A DNA stretch of 64,000 bases, from assembly GCA_963677815.1 (NCBI GenBank), contig OY782499.1, forward strand, positions 496,001 to 560,000, written 5' to 3'. Position 1 is the first letter of the stretch. Each line of letters starts with the position of its first letter. Under the pieces are notes generated by a model that saw only the letters and a program-made list of their open reading frames with translations, was not told the DNA's origin and ran no database searches. The position numbers and the translations under genes are program-made. This DNA is from JAEKNW01 sp963677815 (lineage in GTDB: Bacteria; Cloacimonadota; Cloacimonadia; Cloacimonadales; JAFGVF01). Shown here one piece after another: positions 35,381 through 43,579 of this stretch.

Positions 35381-36448
35381 CTATTCTGGTCTCATAGCAA
35401 GACCTAAGGCAAGGCAAAGCTGTGGATCTTGACTATTTTTGAATTTTTCAGGCATTTCAATTGAACCAAATGGATTATAAACCTCTGTTGGAACACTAAT
35501 CTTAGATTCGATATATTCCGCTAGACCTTTAACTTTGGCTGAACCACCCATCAAATATACCTTTCTGAAATCACTGTTTCCAGCTTCTTTAACATAGAAT
35601 CTAATTGATCTTCTGATTTCATCAGTAATTAAATCCTCTGTATTCTTTTCAGAAATATCTAACATAGAGAGAGTTGTCTCTCCAGATGGACTAGCTTCTG
35701 TAATACCATGTTCAACTTTAAATGTTTCTGCTGCAGAAAATTCTAAGTTGTGTTTTCTCATAATATCTTGAGTAATATTGTAGCCACCATAAGCAATATC
35801 TCTTGTGAAGAATTTAGCTTTTGGTCCATAAATTACAATATTAGTTCTATGAGCTCCTACATTAACTAATACATACACACCTTCTTCTACAAAAGAACTT
35901 AATAAGAAAGCGTTTGTAATAGCGAATGCGTCTATATCTATAACACCAGGTGTTAATCCTACTGAACTTAATATCTCAGCATGAGAATTAATTACATTTT
36001 TAGTAGAAGCTGCTAATATGATATTCATATTGTTTGTTTTCTCTTCAATGTTTAAAACTTGGTAATCCAATACCATTTCATTCCCACTAATAGGAATGTG
36101 TTTTTTTGCTTCAAATGTAAGTGCTGAATCAAGCTCTTCATCAGGTAAATAAATTGTCTTTACCTGTTTGATACTTGTATCATCACCACCAATTGAACTT
36201 ACGACATGTTTAATTTTCTTCGGATTGATTTTCATACCTTTAAGTATAGAACCAAGAACCGGAGTAAATCGATCATTTCGTAAATCATTTGGTAAGTATT
36301 CGATCCCTTCAGGTACTGTTGATCGAATATCAAAATTCAACAACTTGTACCCATGGTTAAGTCTCTTTAAGTGGACGACTTTAACACTGTGGGATCCAAT
36401 GTCTATACCAAGTGATTCTTTAAATCTTACCTTAGTTTTTTTACTCAT
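35381..36448 (-). CDS. pilM: PilM, actin-like pilus assembly ATPase
   Basis: PilM is the cytoplasmic FtsA/actin-fold protein that binds PilN and passes motor state to the inner-membrane ring. The 355-residue protein shows the phosphate-1 loop GIDIGSHSVKVVHL (14-27). The phosphate-2 region is VYVLVNVGAHRTNIVIYG near 190, and the adenosine motif is VYLMGGSAKVKGLAEYI near 300. The C-terminus has the usual PilM ending with LCLALGLAMRPE. Confidence 0.93.
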   Translation of the reverse strand: MSKKTKVRFKESLGIDIGSHSVKVVHLKRLNHGYKLLNFDIRSTVPEGIEYLPNDLRNDRFTPVLGSILKGMKINPKKIKHVVSSIGGDDTSIKQVKTIYLPDEELDSALTFEAKKHIPISGNEMVLDYQVLNIEEKTNNMNIILAASTKNVINSHAEILSSVGLTPGVIDIDAFAITNAFLLSSFVEEGVYVLVNVGAHRTNIVIYGPKAKFFTRDIAYGGYNITQDIMRKHNLEFSAAETFKVEHGITEASPSGETTLSMLDISEKNTEDLITDEIRRSIRFYVKEAGNSDFRKVYLMGGSAKVKGLAEYIESKISVPTEVYNPFGSIEMPEKFKNSQDPQLCLALGLAMRPE

Positions 36449-36472
36449 ATCGCCTCTTTATTTTTGTTATTA

Positions 36473-38452
36473 TTAAAATGTCAAATCTACAGGAGCATCA
36501 TCAGCTCTATAAAGATACCAACTGGCTGTATCAAACTCTGTCTTTCCACCCTCTAAATGTACTTGAGGAAATTTTGGAGGTGGATGATTCATAAATCTAT
36601 GGTCATAATTATAATTCTTCTTATATCCAACACCAGAACCAGTAGCTCCAGGAGAATTAGAAAGATTCAAATTATCAGGATGAGCACCATATCTATAATT
36701 TTCAATATCCCATTCACCACCTGTATTTAGTGGGTCACTACCTGATCTATGTACAAAACCTCTTCTTCTTTGAGCAACAGATCCAAAAAGGTTAATTGTT
36801 CCTCTTTCCATGAATGAAGTAGCTGCAGGTTCAGGCCAGAGTGGACCATAATATGGGAAACATGCTGCTGGATTCCAAGCCACATCTCTTTCATCATAAT
36901 AGAAGAAATGCAATGGACCCCAACCATTATTATAAGGTGCATAATCATAGATATTATTGTAAGGAGCAGGTAGGTCTTCTTTCAAAACCCATTCATCATC
37001 AACCCTGACAACAGTTCCAGGGTGTGGATGTTGATATTGGAATGAAAACACTCCATCTTCCATAGACACATCACTTTTACCTAAAGCAGCCATCGCAGCA
37101 TAAATATAAATACCACCTTCACCTTCGTCACCAGGAATATCTTCATATCTACCACAGTTATTCTTAACAATTACAGAATCTTCGAAAGATCTATAACCAT
37201 ACTGAATGAGGATACTTTTTTCTGATACAAGTCCAACATAATCATTATGATTAACTGGACCACTATGTTCATTAGTGTCAGAGTTATAACCATCAGGTGG
37301 TTCCCCTTTCTCAGTTCCAGCTAGCAAGATATCACCTGTAAGATACATAGTATCTTGACAAGCCCATGTTTGCTTTCCTGCAAAGGTTCCTCTGAGCCAA
37401 AGTTTTCCTGTTGCGAATACAGAGTTATTAGTTACTCGGCCAGTACCAGCATTTGTCCAGATAGTATCAATATTTGTTAAATACTGAACACCTAGAGAAT
37501 CTTCTCTTTCAGGAGTATCAGGGTCGTCTTCAATTGCTAAGTCATAAACAACCACAGTATCTGCAGCACCAACTAACACGGTGCCATAAGTTAACTGGTG
37601 TGTAGCACCACTAACAACAACATCTAAGATATCCCCAGGGTCAACATCAATGACAGCACCAGTACGAGCATCATGAGCATTTTCTGGGAATTCAACAATT
37701 GGCACGTTCTCTTCATACCCGTCGTTGAAAACATCTTCTTCAGGTATAGAGCCACCGCCAAAAGGTTTTATTTCACCGGCAGTGTAAACTTTGTTATGGA
37801 AATAAGGCCATCCATTATTGTTTCCACCACCGCCGTTTTGGATATAAATATCAGTGTTTGATCTTACAATACCATATATTTCATCGGGTCCCCAGAATTT
37901 AACTTCATCAAAACCACCAGCCAAGTCTGAGTTGATTGATGATTCATTATCTGTAAAATAATGGAATCCAGCAAAAGACTGACTCTTAATCACTTTTTTA
38001 CTGAACATTGAAATAGGTGTATCTTTGCTACGTCCAGAACCAGTATAAGCTCTTCCTATTGAGTTTACGCTCAAAGAAGTAGAACTAATAAAAGGACTAG
38101 ATTCTGCAGCAGATTCATCAAGCACCATTGATTTCATTTCGAAAGTAAATGTGCCAATACCAGCATCAATTACATTCACTTCTTGTGACAAGTCAATGTT
38201 GGAAAAACCACCACCTTCTCCCACAGGAGTTGAACTATTATTATATTGATCCTTAGCAACAATGACTCCTCTCATAGCTTCACTACGTACTAAGTGGAGA
38301 TATTGGGTAATCTTGTAGTTCTCAGCTACATCTTTAGTGTCAGAGACACCAATATGTGAAATAGCTATTACCGAAAATAGAACCACTACAACTACCGCAA
38401 ATGCTATTGAGAAGAAGCCGTTTTCAGAAATAACTTTTTTAAAGCTTTTCAT
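36473..38452 (-). CDS. giant PilX/GspK-like minor pilin
   Basis: The protein has 659 residues. The N-terminus ENGFFSIAFAVVVVVLFSVIAI looks like a prepilin with a Gly just before the hydrophobic helix, but position +5 is Ala, not Glu. That is typical of tip-forming GspK/PilX proteins. After about residue 60 the protein is a long beta-rich ectodomain with many Gly, Asn, Tyr and Pro residues and few recognisable motifs (GGGGNNNGWPYFHNKVYTAG; Tyr/Pro-rich C-terminal 150 residues). It may cap the pilus or bind ligands. It overlaps the preceding prepilin gene by one base. Confidence 0.65.
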   Translation of the reverse strand: MKSFKKVISENGFFSIAFAVVVVVLFSVIAISHIGVSDTKDVAENYKITQYLHLVRSEAMRGVIVAKDQYNNSSTPVGEGGGFSNIDLSQEVNVIDAGIGTFTFEMKSMVLDESAAESSPFISSTSLSVNSIGRAYTGSGRSKDTPISMFSKKVIKSQSFAGFHYFTDNESSINSDLAGGFDEVKFWGPDEIYGIVRSNTDIYIQNGGGGNNNGWPYFHNKVYTAGEIKPFGGGSIPEEDVFNDGYEENVPIVEFPENAHDARTGAVIDVDPGDILDVVVSGATHQLTYGTVLVGAADTVVVYDLAIEDDPDTPEREDSLGVQYLTNIDTIWTNAGTGRVTNNSVFATGKLWLRGTFAGKQTWACQDTMYLTGDILLAGTEKGEPPDGYNSDTNEHSGPVNHNDYVGLVSEKSILIQYGYRSFEDSVIVKNNCGRYEDIPGDEGEGGIYIYAAMAALGKSDVSMEDGVFSFQYQHPHPGTVVRVDDEWVLKEDLPAPYNNIYDYAPYNNGWGPLHFFYYDERDVAWNPAACFPYYGPLWPEPAATSFMERGTINLFGSVAQRRRGFVHRSGSDPLNTGGEWDIENYRYGAHPDNLNLSNSPGATGSGVGYKKNYNYDHRFMNHPPPKFPQVHLEGGKTEFDTASWYLYRADDAPVDLTF

Positions 38453-39153
38453 TAATCTGCCCCCTGTTCAATTGCAATTATAGTTTCATATTCAACAAAG
38501 TATGGGTCAGGATATGATTGAAACACATCCAAATTTCCTTCCGAAAGTTTTATGCCTGCCTTAAGAATAACTCTTACAACCTTTAGGTCATCTTCGTTAG
38601 TGTTAATTTCACCAACAGTTGTAAAAATTAAATTCTCCACAAACATTTCTTCACTACCTCCACTTGTTTCACTAGGAAACAAAGGAATGTTGCTAGATTC
38701 ATTTGAATCGATCCCATAGACAGCACCATCATACATAACATAATCACCATTTCTAACAATAGTAACTTCATCATAATTACTTAGAGTAGGATGATTCAAA
38801 GGTGGTTTAAATTTAACACCTGAATAACCTGTTACATATCCACCGGTGATAGTTTGATAAGTAGCGCTATTTCCGTACATTGATAATGAACGAGCATTCA
38901 ATAAGCCAATAAATTGCCTTTGTGGATTATTATCTTGCTTAACCACTGCACCATGTTTAATCTTCATAATACAATCGTAAGCTTCATTATTTAATCTAGC
39001 AATTTGTGATAATTGTTGAAACCTTAAGCTCCACATTGATAGAACAATGTAAATAGCTAAAAAGATTATCATACTAATGGCTATTACAGCACCTAATTCA
39101 ACTATAGTGAATCCACTATCCAGTTTTCTTTTTGGTTTAATCATATGGGTCAT
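38452..39153 (-). CDS. type IV prepilin-like protein (PilW/GspJ-like)
   Basis: The protein has 233 residues. The class III signal KRKLDSG precedes FTIVELGAVIAISMIIFLAI with Gly(-1), Phe(+1) and Glu(+5), so prepilin peptidase should process it. The remaining 190 residues are a beta-rich pilin head. By size and order (after a GspI/PilV-like gene, before the giant PilX-like gene) it corresponds to PilW/GspJ. Its start lies 17 bases inside the preceding gene; a second in-frame Met follows at residue 4. Confidence 0.8.
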   Translation of the reverse strand: MTHMIKPKRKLDSGFTIVELGAVIAISMIIFLAIYIVLSMWSLRFQQLSQIARLNNEAYDCIMKIKHGAVVKQDNNPQRQFIGLLNARSLSMYGNSATYQTITGGYVTGYSGVKFKPPLNHPTLSNYDEVTIVRNGDYVMYDGAVYGIDSNESSNIPLFPSETSGGSEEMFVENLIFTTVGEINTNEDDLKVVRVILKAGIKLSEGNLDVFQSYPDPYFVEYETIIAIEQGAD

Positions 39154-39595
39154 AGTAATCTTCTATTAATTTAATTGATTGTCTCTTATTCTTTCTGCTA
39201 GGTTCATTCCATTCTCCTTCAACCACGATAGTTGTTTTACGATAAGTTCTATCTATAATACCGTACTCATAATCGATACTATAGCTTGCAGACAAATCAA
39301 TAACAATATTACGATTTGAAGGAGTTTTGTCTAAGATATATGACCTACCATAAACAGGTGTGCTATTTGGGTCAGCCATAAATCCACTCTTTTGCTTGCG
39401 AAAGAAATTATTGTATTCTAATTTACCAGAAGCAATTAACATTGCTCTACGAACCCGATAATTTCTAAAAATCTGATTCTCGGTAAATTGAATACCCACA
39501 AAAAGAGCAGCTATGGCAAATAGCACAATTGCAGAACTTGCCAAGAGCTCTATTAATGTAAAACCTGAGTCTTTACAATTTTTTAATTTCATCAT
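39137..39595 (-). CDS. type IV prepilin-like protein (PilV/GspI-like)
   Basis: The protein has 152 residues. KNCKDSG precedes FTLIELLASSAIVLFAIAAL with Glu(+5), a classic prepilin signal. The head is small and contains basic stretches (RRKTTIVVEG-like, NKRQSIKL). It resembles GspI/PilV minor pilins, which prime pilus assembly. The ATG overlaps the pilT stop (ATGA). Confidence 0.82.
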   Translation of the reverse strand: MMKLKNCKDSGFTLIELLASSAIVLFAIAALFVGIQFTENQIFRNYRVRRAMLIASGKLEYNNFFRKQKSGFMADPNSTPVYGRSYILDKTPSNRNIVIDLSASYSIDYEYGIIDRTYRKTTIVVEGEWNEPSRKNKRQSIKLIEDYYDPYD

Positions 39596-40653
39596 CCGTT
39601 AAATCCTGCACCAGTTGCGAAGATCTTAGGATTATCAGCAACCTTTTCTGCAGTCTTTCTATCTAAATTACCGTTCATAACGTGATTATATAGAGATTGA
39701 TCTTTTGTTTGCATACCTTCTTTGGTACCAGCTTGGATAACAGAAGGTATTTGGTAAGTCTTCTCTTCACGAATCAAGTTTCTTACAGCCGCATTAGCAA
39801 TCATAATCTCTAAAGCAGGAACTCGGCCTTTGCCATCTTTAGTAGGTAGCAATGTTTGAGCAATAACAGCTTCTAAAGATTCAGAGAGCATTGATCGAAC
39901 TTGAGCTTGTTGTTCTTTAGGGAACATATCTATGATACGGTCAATAGACTTAGTTGCACTACTAGTATGAAGAGTGGCAAAAACTAAGTGACCAGTTTCT
40001 GATGCAGTAAGAGCAAGAGAAACAGTTTCTAAGTCACGCATCTCACCAACAAGAATCACATCTGGATCTTCACGCAATGCAGATCTAAGAGCTGCAGTAA
40101 AAGAGTGTGTGTCATGTCCCAGCTCACGCTGATTGACTAAGCTGTTCTTACTTTTATGAACAAACTCAATCGGATCTTCAATTGTAATTATGTGTTTTTG
40201 AGAGTGGTCATTTATAGAGTCAATCATAGTCGCTAGAGTAGTTGATTTACCAGAACCTGTAGGACCTGTAACTAAGATAAGACCTTTCTCTTTATATGTT
40301 AATGATTTTAGCGTTTCAGGTAAATAAAGTTCTTCGTATGTCTTAATTTCGTTAGGAATAACACGAAAAGCTGCAGCTAAACCATTAATTTGTGTAAAAG
40401 CATTAACACGAAAACGAACATCGTTTGAGAGTTTTGTTGAGAAGTCAATTTCTAATTTCTCATGAAACATCTCTATTTGAGATTCATTCATAACGCTAAA
40501 TATTAGGTTTTGAATCTCTTCTTCAGACATTTGAGGTATGTTCAATTTTTTCATTTTACCATGAACACGCACCATAGGGTATGAACCTGCAGAAATGTGC
40601 AAATCCGATGCCCCAGCATCTGAAGTGAATTTTAATAATTCTTGAATTGTCAT
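39592..40653 (-). CDS. pilT: twitching motility ATPase PilT
   Basis: PilT depolymerises the pilus and powers retraction. The 353-residue protein has the N-terminal PAS-like domain (ASDLHISAGSYPMVRVHGKM), Walker A GPTGSGKSTT (about 134), Asp box TIEDPIEFVH, Walker B VILVGEMRDLET and His box TGHLVFATLHTSSATKSIDR. It also has the PilT-specific region ALEIMIANAAVRNLIREEKT (usually AIRNLIREGK). Its presence means the system can retract, favouring type IV pili over a pure type II secretion system. Confidence 0.96.
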   Translation of the reverse strand: MTIQELLKFTSDAGASDLHISAGSYPMVRVHGKMKKLNIPQMSEEEIQNLIFSVMNESQIEMFHEKLEIDFSTKLSNDVRFRVNAFTQINGLAAAFRVIPNEIKTYEELYLPETLKSLTYKEKGLILVTGPTGSGKSTTLATMIDSINDHSQKHIITIEDPIEFVHKSKNSLVNQRELGHDTHSFTAALRSALREDPDVILVGEMRDLETVSLALTASETGHLVFATLHTSSATKSIDRIIDMFPKEQQAQVRSMLSESLEAVIAQTLLPTKDGKGRVPALEIMIANAAVRNLIREEKTYQIPSVIQAGTKEGMQTKDQSLYNHVMNGNLDRKTAEKVADNPKIFATGAGFNG

Positions 40654-40707
40654 CCAGCCTCCCGAAATTTAAACTTATTTTAAAAACTAACTTAGTTTTA
40701 GTCTAAT

Positions 40708-41139
40708 TTAGTTTTCTCCACCAGTTTCAACATCGGTAAAGGAATCGATTCCCCAGCCAGTATAAGAGTTATCTTCAACGATAAATCTAACTTGTTTTCC
40801 TTCTCCTGATTCGAATTCTGAAGTAGAAGTACAAATATACTCTTGAGGTGGGTTACCTACTACATCAAATTCCCATTGGTCTCTAACAGCTTGAGAAATA
40901 CCAGAATCATCTAATGCATCTTCAATTTCGTAACCATCAGTTGTACCATTCATTGTGTAATAAGTGTCGTAAGCCTGTTTTACTGAACGCAAGTAAGCCT
41001 TAGGACCAGCAGCTTTACCTCTTTCTGTGTAACGAAGATAAATTGGAACAGCAATAGATGCTAAAATAGTCATAATAATAATAACAGCTAAAAGTTCCAC
41101 TAAACTGAATCCCTTGTCTTTTTTCATAAATCTGAACAT
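40708..41139 (-). CDS. pilA: major type IV pilin (PilA/GspG-like)
   Basis: The protein has 143 residues. The leader MFRFMKKDKG is followed by the mature N-terminus FSLVELLAVIIIMTILASIA with Glu(+5), a textbook prepilin. The body has GKAAGPKAYLRSVKQAYDTY and a short C-terminal beta region. It is the first gene of the operon. GGGAGG lies 6 bases before ATG 41139, and a sigma-54-type promoter lies just upstream. No prepilin peptidase gene (pilD) is in the window. Confidence 0.9.
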   Translation of the reverse strand: MFRFMKKDKGFSLVELLAVIIIMTILASIAVPIYLRYTERGKAAGPKAYLRSVKQAYDTYYTMNGTTDGYEIEDALDDSGISQAVRDQWEFDVVGNPPQEYICTSTSEFESGEGKQVRFIVEDNSYTGWGIDSFTDVETGGEN

Positions 41140-41194
41140 AATGTTCCTCCCAATTAAGTATTTTTTACTTTTTTTTAATTTTCACAGTTATTCA

Positions 41195-41212
41195 TTGCAC
41201 ATAGCATGCCAA
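41195..41212 (-). promoter_or_regulatory. probable sigma-54 (RpoN) promoter of the pilus operon
   Basis: On the minus strand TTGGCATGCTATGTGCAA matches the -24/-12 consensus TTGGCACG-N4-TTGCA with two substitutions. The invariant GG and GC dinucleotides are kept exactly 12 bases apart. It lies about 55 bases before the pilA ATG, leaving a 5' leader of roughly 45 bases. pilA genes of several Gram-negative groups are known to be RpoN-dependent. No activator gene is in the window. Confidence 0.55.
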
Positions 41213-41347
41213 AAATTAACAAATTTTTACTTTTTTTATAAATCAAATAAAACTCTTGACTCATTTAGCTTGCTCATCTTTTTCTGTAACCAAATGAAAA
41301 GTCTTACGTTTTTATTAAAATAAAGATAGATTTAAGGAGTCTAAATA

Positions 41348-43384
41348 ATGAGAAAACTTTTACTTTTAGCAACGCTACTTGTGTCGCTTTCACTACTGCT
41401 AGTGGCATGTTCTGGAATTAAACAGAATGATGCAAACAATTCTCAAGATGAGGTTTATGTAAAATATGATGGAGGGAAAATTACCAAAGGAGATTTTACT
41501 AAAGTAGTAACATCTTTTCCTAGTGAACAACAAGAAGCTTTAAATATGGCTGGGCAACAAGTTAAATTACTTAATTCAATGGCAAATGAAGAAGCTTTTT
41601 ATGCTAAAGCTAAGCAATTAGGCTATGACAAAGAACCAGAAGTTATTTCTCTGATACAGCAAAGACTAAAACCCTTTTATATTCAAGAATTTTATAATCA
41701 GAAAATAAGGGAAAAAGCTAGTGTCAATGACGCAGATATCAAAAAATATTACGATGAAAATCCCGAATTTTTTACCCAAGAAGCTAAAGCAACAATAAGA
41801 TATATCCAAGCTGCAGATATGGAATCAGCCCAAGATATTATAAATGACCTTAAAGTTAAAGAGTTAAAATTTAACATTGTATCTAGTGTTAAATCAATCA
41901 ACACTTATGCTAAAAATAATGATGGAATTATTAGAGAAATTGCTAATAATGGCTATATTCAAGGTATTGGATATGATGCTCTACTCGACTCTTTAATCTT
42001 CTCACTTGATGTGAACCCAGATGAAATATATGGGCCATATCAATCAGAAACTGGTATTCATATTTTCTCGATCTTAAATAGAGAAAATGCCTTTGTTAAG
42101 CCATTTGATCAAGTTAAAGACCTTGCAGAATCTAGAGCATTAGCGGTAGCCCAGAAGAACATAAGTGACCAAATGATTGAGCAAACAAAAGATAAGTACG
42201 CTATTGAGATTGCTAATGAAATTCTTGCTAGTATTGATTTCGTTGACACCAACAACAACAGTCCAGAACTTCTTGAAAAACAAGTGTTAACAAGTAAAAT
42301 TGATCAATTTTCTTGGACAGTTAAAGACCTTATTGACAATTATAATTCCATCAATAAAAATGAGAGAATGTTTATCTCTAAAAGCACCCCACAAGAAATT
42401 CTTGATCATCTACTAGCAAAAGAAGTCTATTATTTTATATTAAAAAAAGACAATTTCGACAAAGAACTTAATGAAACTGAGACATTTAGTAGAAACATTA
42501 GAAATATTATACTATCCTATACTTATCAAAAGCTTGTTGCTGACAAAGTTGTAGTCACTGACCAAGATATTCAAACTTACTACGACAATAATCTAGATGA
42601 TTTCACAAAACCTGCTTATAGAAACATAGAATTACTGGTGTTCGAAAATATTGCTAATGCTGAAGATGCACGTATTAAATATATTTCTGCTGTTAATAAA
42701 GAAGACAATGAAGAAATTGCTAAAGTCATGAAAGATTATGCAAGTAATGACTTTGATAAAAGATTGATTAACAACGTATATAGCAATGGTATTGTTCCTG
42801 GATATGGTAAAGATACCACCTTTAATACTGCTGTTTGGAATCTACCTGTAAACGAAGTAAGCGATATCTTAAATATCGGTAGAGATGATAATCCTGCTTT
42901 TTTCCGTGTAATTCATGAAGAAGCTATTCAATACAAACCACTTAACCATGTTGAACCACAAATCGAAGGCAAGTTAAGACGCGAAAGATCAGCTCAATTG
43001 TTTGATTCTCTTTTAGAAGACTACAAAGATGAGTTCAATTTTGAAATTTATGAAGAAAAGCTTAAACCAACTTTATCAGCACAACAACTTTTTGATTTAG
43101 CAGAAAGACAAGCAAAGGTTGGTAAGTATAACGATACTATTCTTTATTATGATCAAATAATTGGTAACTTTGCTAACGGTCATGATGACTACAAAGCTAT
43201 GTTTATGAAAGGTTTTACTCAATCTGAATATATGAACGATAAACAGGCAGCGATTGAAACATTTACTAAATTCTTAGCAACTTACCAGGAAGGTGAGTTA
43301 AATGCAGACGCTCAAGTTATGTTAGATATTCTAACCGGTAAAACTTCTATAGAAATAGATGATGAAATAGAACTAGAAGACTAG
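41348..43384 (+). CDS. parvulin-like (SurA/PpiD/PrsA type) lipoprotein foldase with C-terminal TPR
   Basis: The protein has 678 residues, with lipoprotein signal MRKLLLLATLLVSLSLLLVA and lipobox Cys 21. An N-terminal SurA/PrsA-like helical region (about 35-140) and two parvulin-like segments follow. The first (about 130-270) runs from VNDADIKKYYDENPEFFTQE to YGPYQSETGIHIFSIL. The second (about 395-540) starts VTDQDIQTYYDNNLDDFTKP. The last 90 residues look like TPRs (LAERQAKVGKYNDTILYYDQ). The parvulin segments lack several canonical catalytic residues, so chaperone activity is likelier than isomerase activity. The role is probably in outer-membrane or secreted-protein folding. Confidence 0.8.
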   Translation: MRKLLLLATLLVSLSLLLVACSGIKQNDANNSQDEVYVKYDGGKITKGDFTKVVTSFPSEQQEALNMAGQQVKLLNSMANEEAFYAKAKQLGYDKEPEVISLIQQRLKPFYIQEFYNQKIREKASVNDADIKKYYDENPEFFTQEAKATIRYIQAADMESAQDIINDLKVKELKFNIVSSVKSINTYAKNNDGIIREIANNGYIQGIGYDALLDSLIFSLDVNPDEIYGPYQSETGIHIFSILNRENAFVKPFDQVKDLAESRALAVAQKNISDQMIEQTKDKYAIEIANEILASIDFVDTNNNSPELLEKQVLTSKIDQFSWTVKDLIDNYNSINKNERMFISKSTPQEILDHLLAKEVYYFILKKDNFDKELNETETFSRNIRNIILSYTYQKLVADKVVVTDQDIQTYYDNNLDDFTKPAYRNIELLVFENIANAEDARIKYISAVNKEDNEEIAKVMKDYASNDFDKRLINNVYSNGIVPGYGKDTTFNTAVWNLPVNEVSDILNIGRDDNPAFFRVIHEEAIQYKPLNHVEPQIEGKLRRERSAQLFDSLLEDYKDEFNFEIYEEKLKPTLSAQQLFDLAERQAKVGKYNDTILYYDQIIGNFANGHDDYKAMFMKGFTQSEYMNDKQAAIETFTKFLATYQEGELNADAQVMLDILTGKTSIEIDDEIELED

Positions 43385-43405
43385 TTTTCTCAGATATAAA
43401 TTACT

Positions 43406-43446
43406 AACAAGGATAAGTCATATGACTTGTCCTTGTTTTTTTTATT
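43406..43446 (+). terminator. rho-independent terminator of the foldase gene
   Basis: AACAAGGATAAGTCA-TATGACTTGTCCTTGTT is a long stem with one T-G wobble, followed by an uninterrupted T run, 21 bases after the stop codon. Confidence 0.9.
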
Positions 43447-43521
43447 TCTTCCTTATCACTCAATCTCGCATTATACTTGAACAAATTCAATAACTTAACT
43501 CTAATTTAACAGAGAATTTTC

Positions 43522-43549
43522 TTGACAGATTTACTATTTTAGATATAAT
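43522..43549 (+). promoter_or_regulatory. sigma-70-type promoter of the EF-G2 gene
   Basis: A perfect -35 TTGACA (43522-43527), a 16-base spacer and a perfect -10 TATAAT (43544-43549), 30 bases before the ATG. It is the best vegetative promoter in the window. Confidence 0.75.
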
Positions 43550-43579
43550 AATTTCTAAACTTTTTTAAAGGATAATCTC

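Noticed and set aside
26896..41139. The secretion operon as a pure type II secretion system
   Set aside because: A clear PilT retraction ATPase and PilM/N/O subunits are present, which points to type IV pili. The GspG, I, J and K-like subunits are also common in pili.
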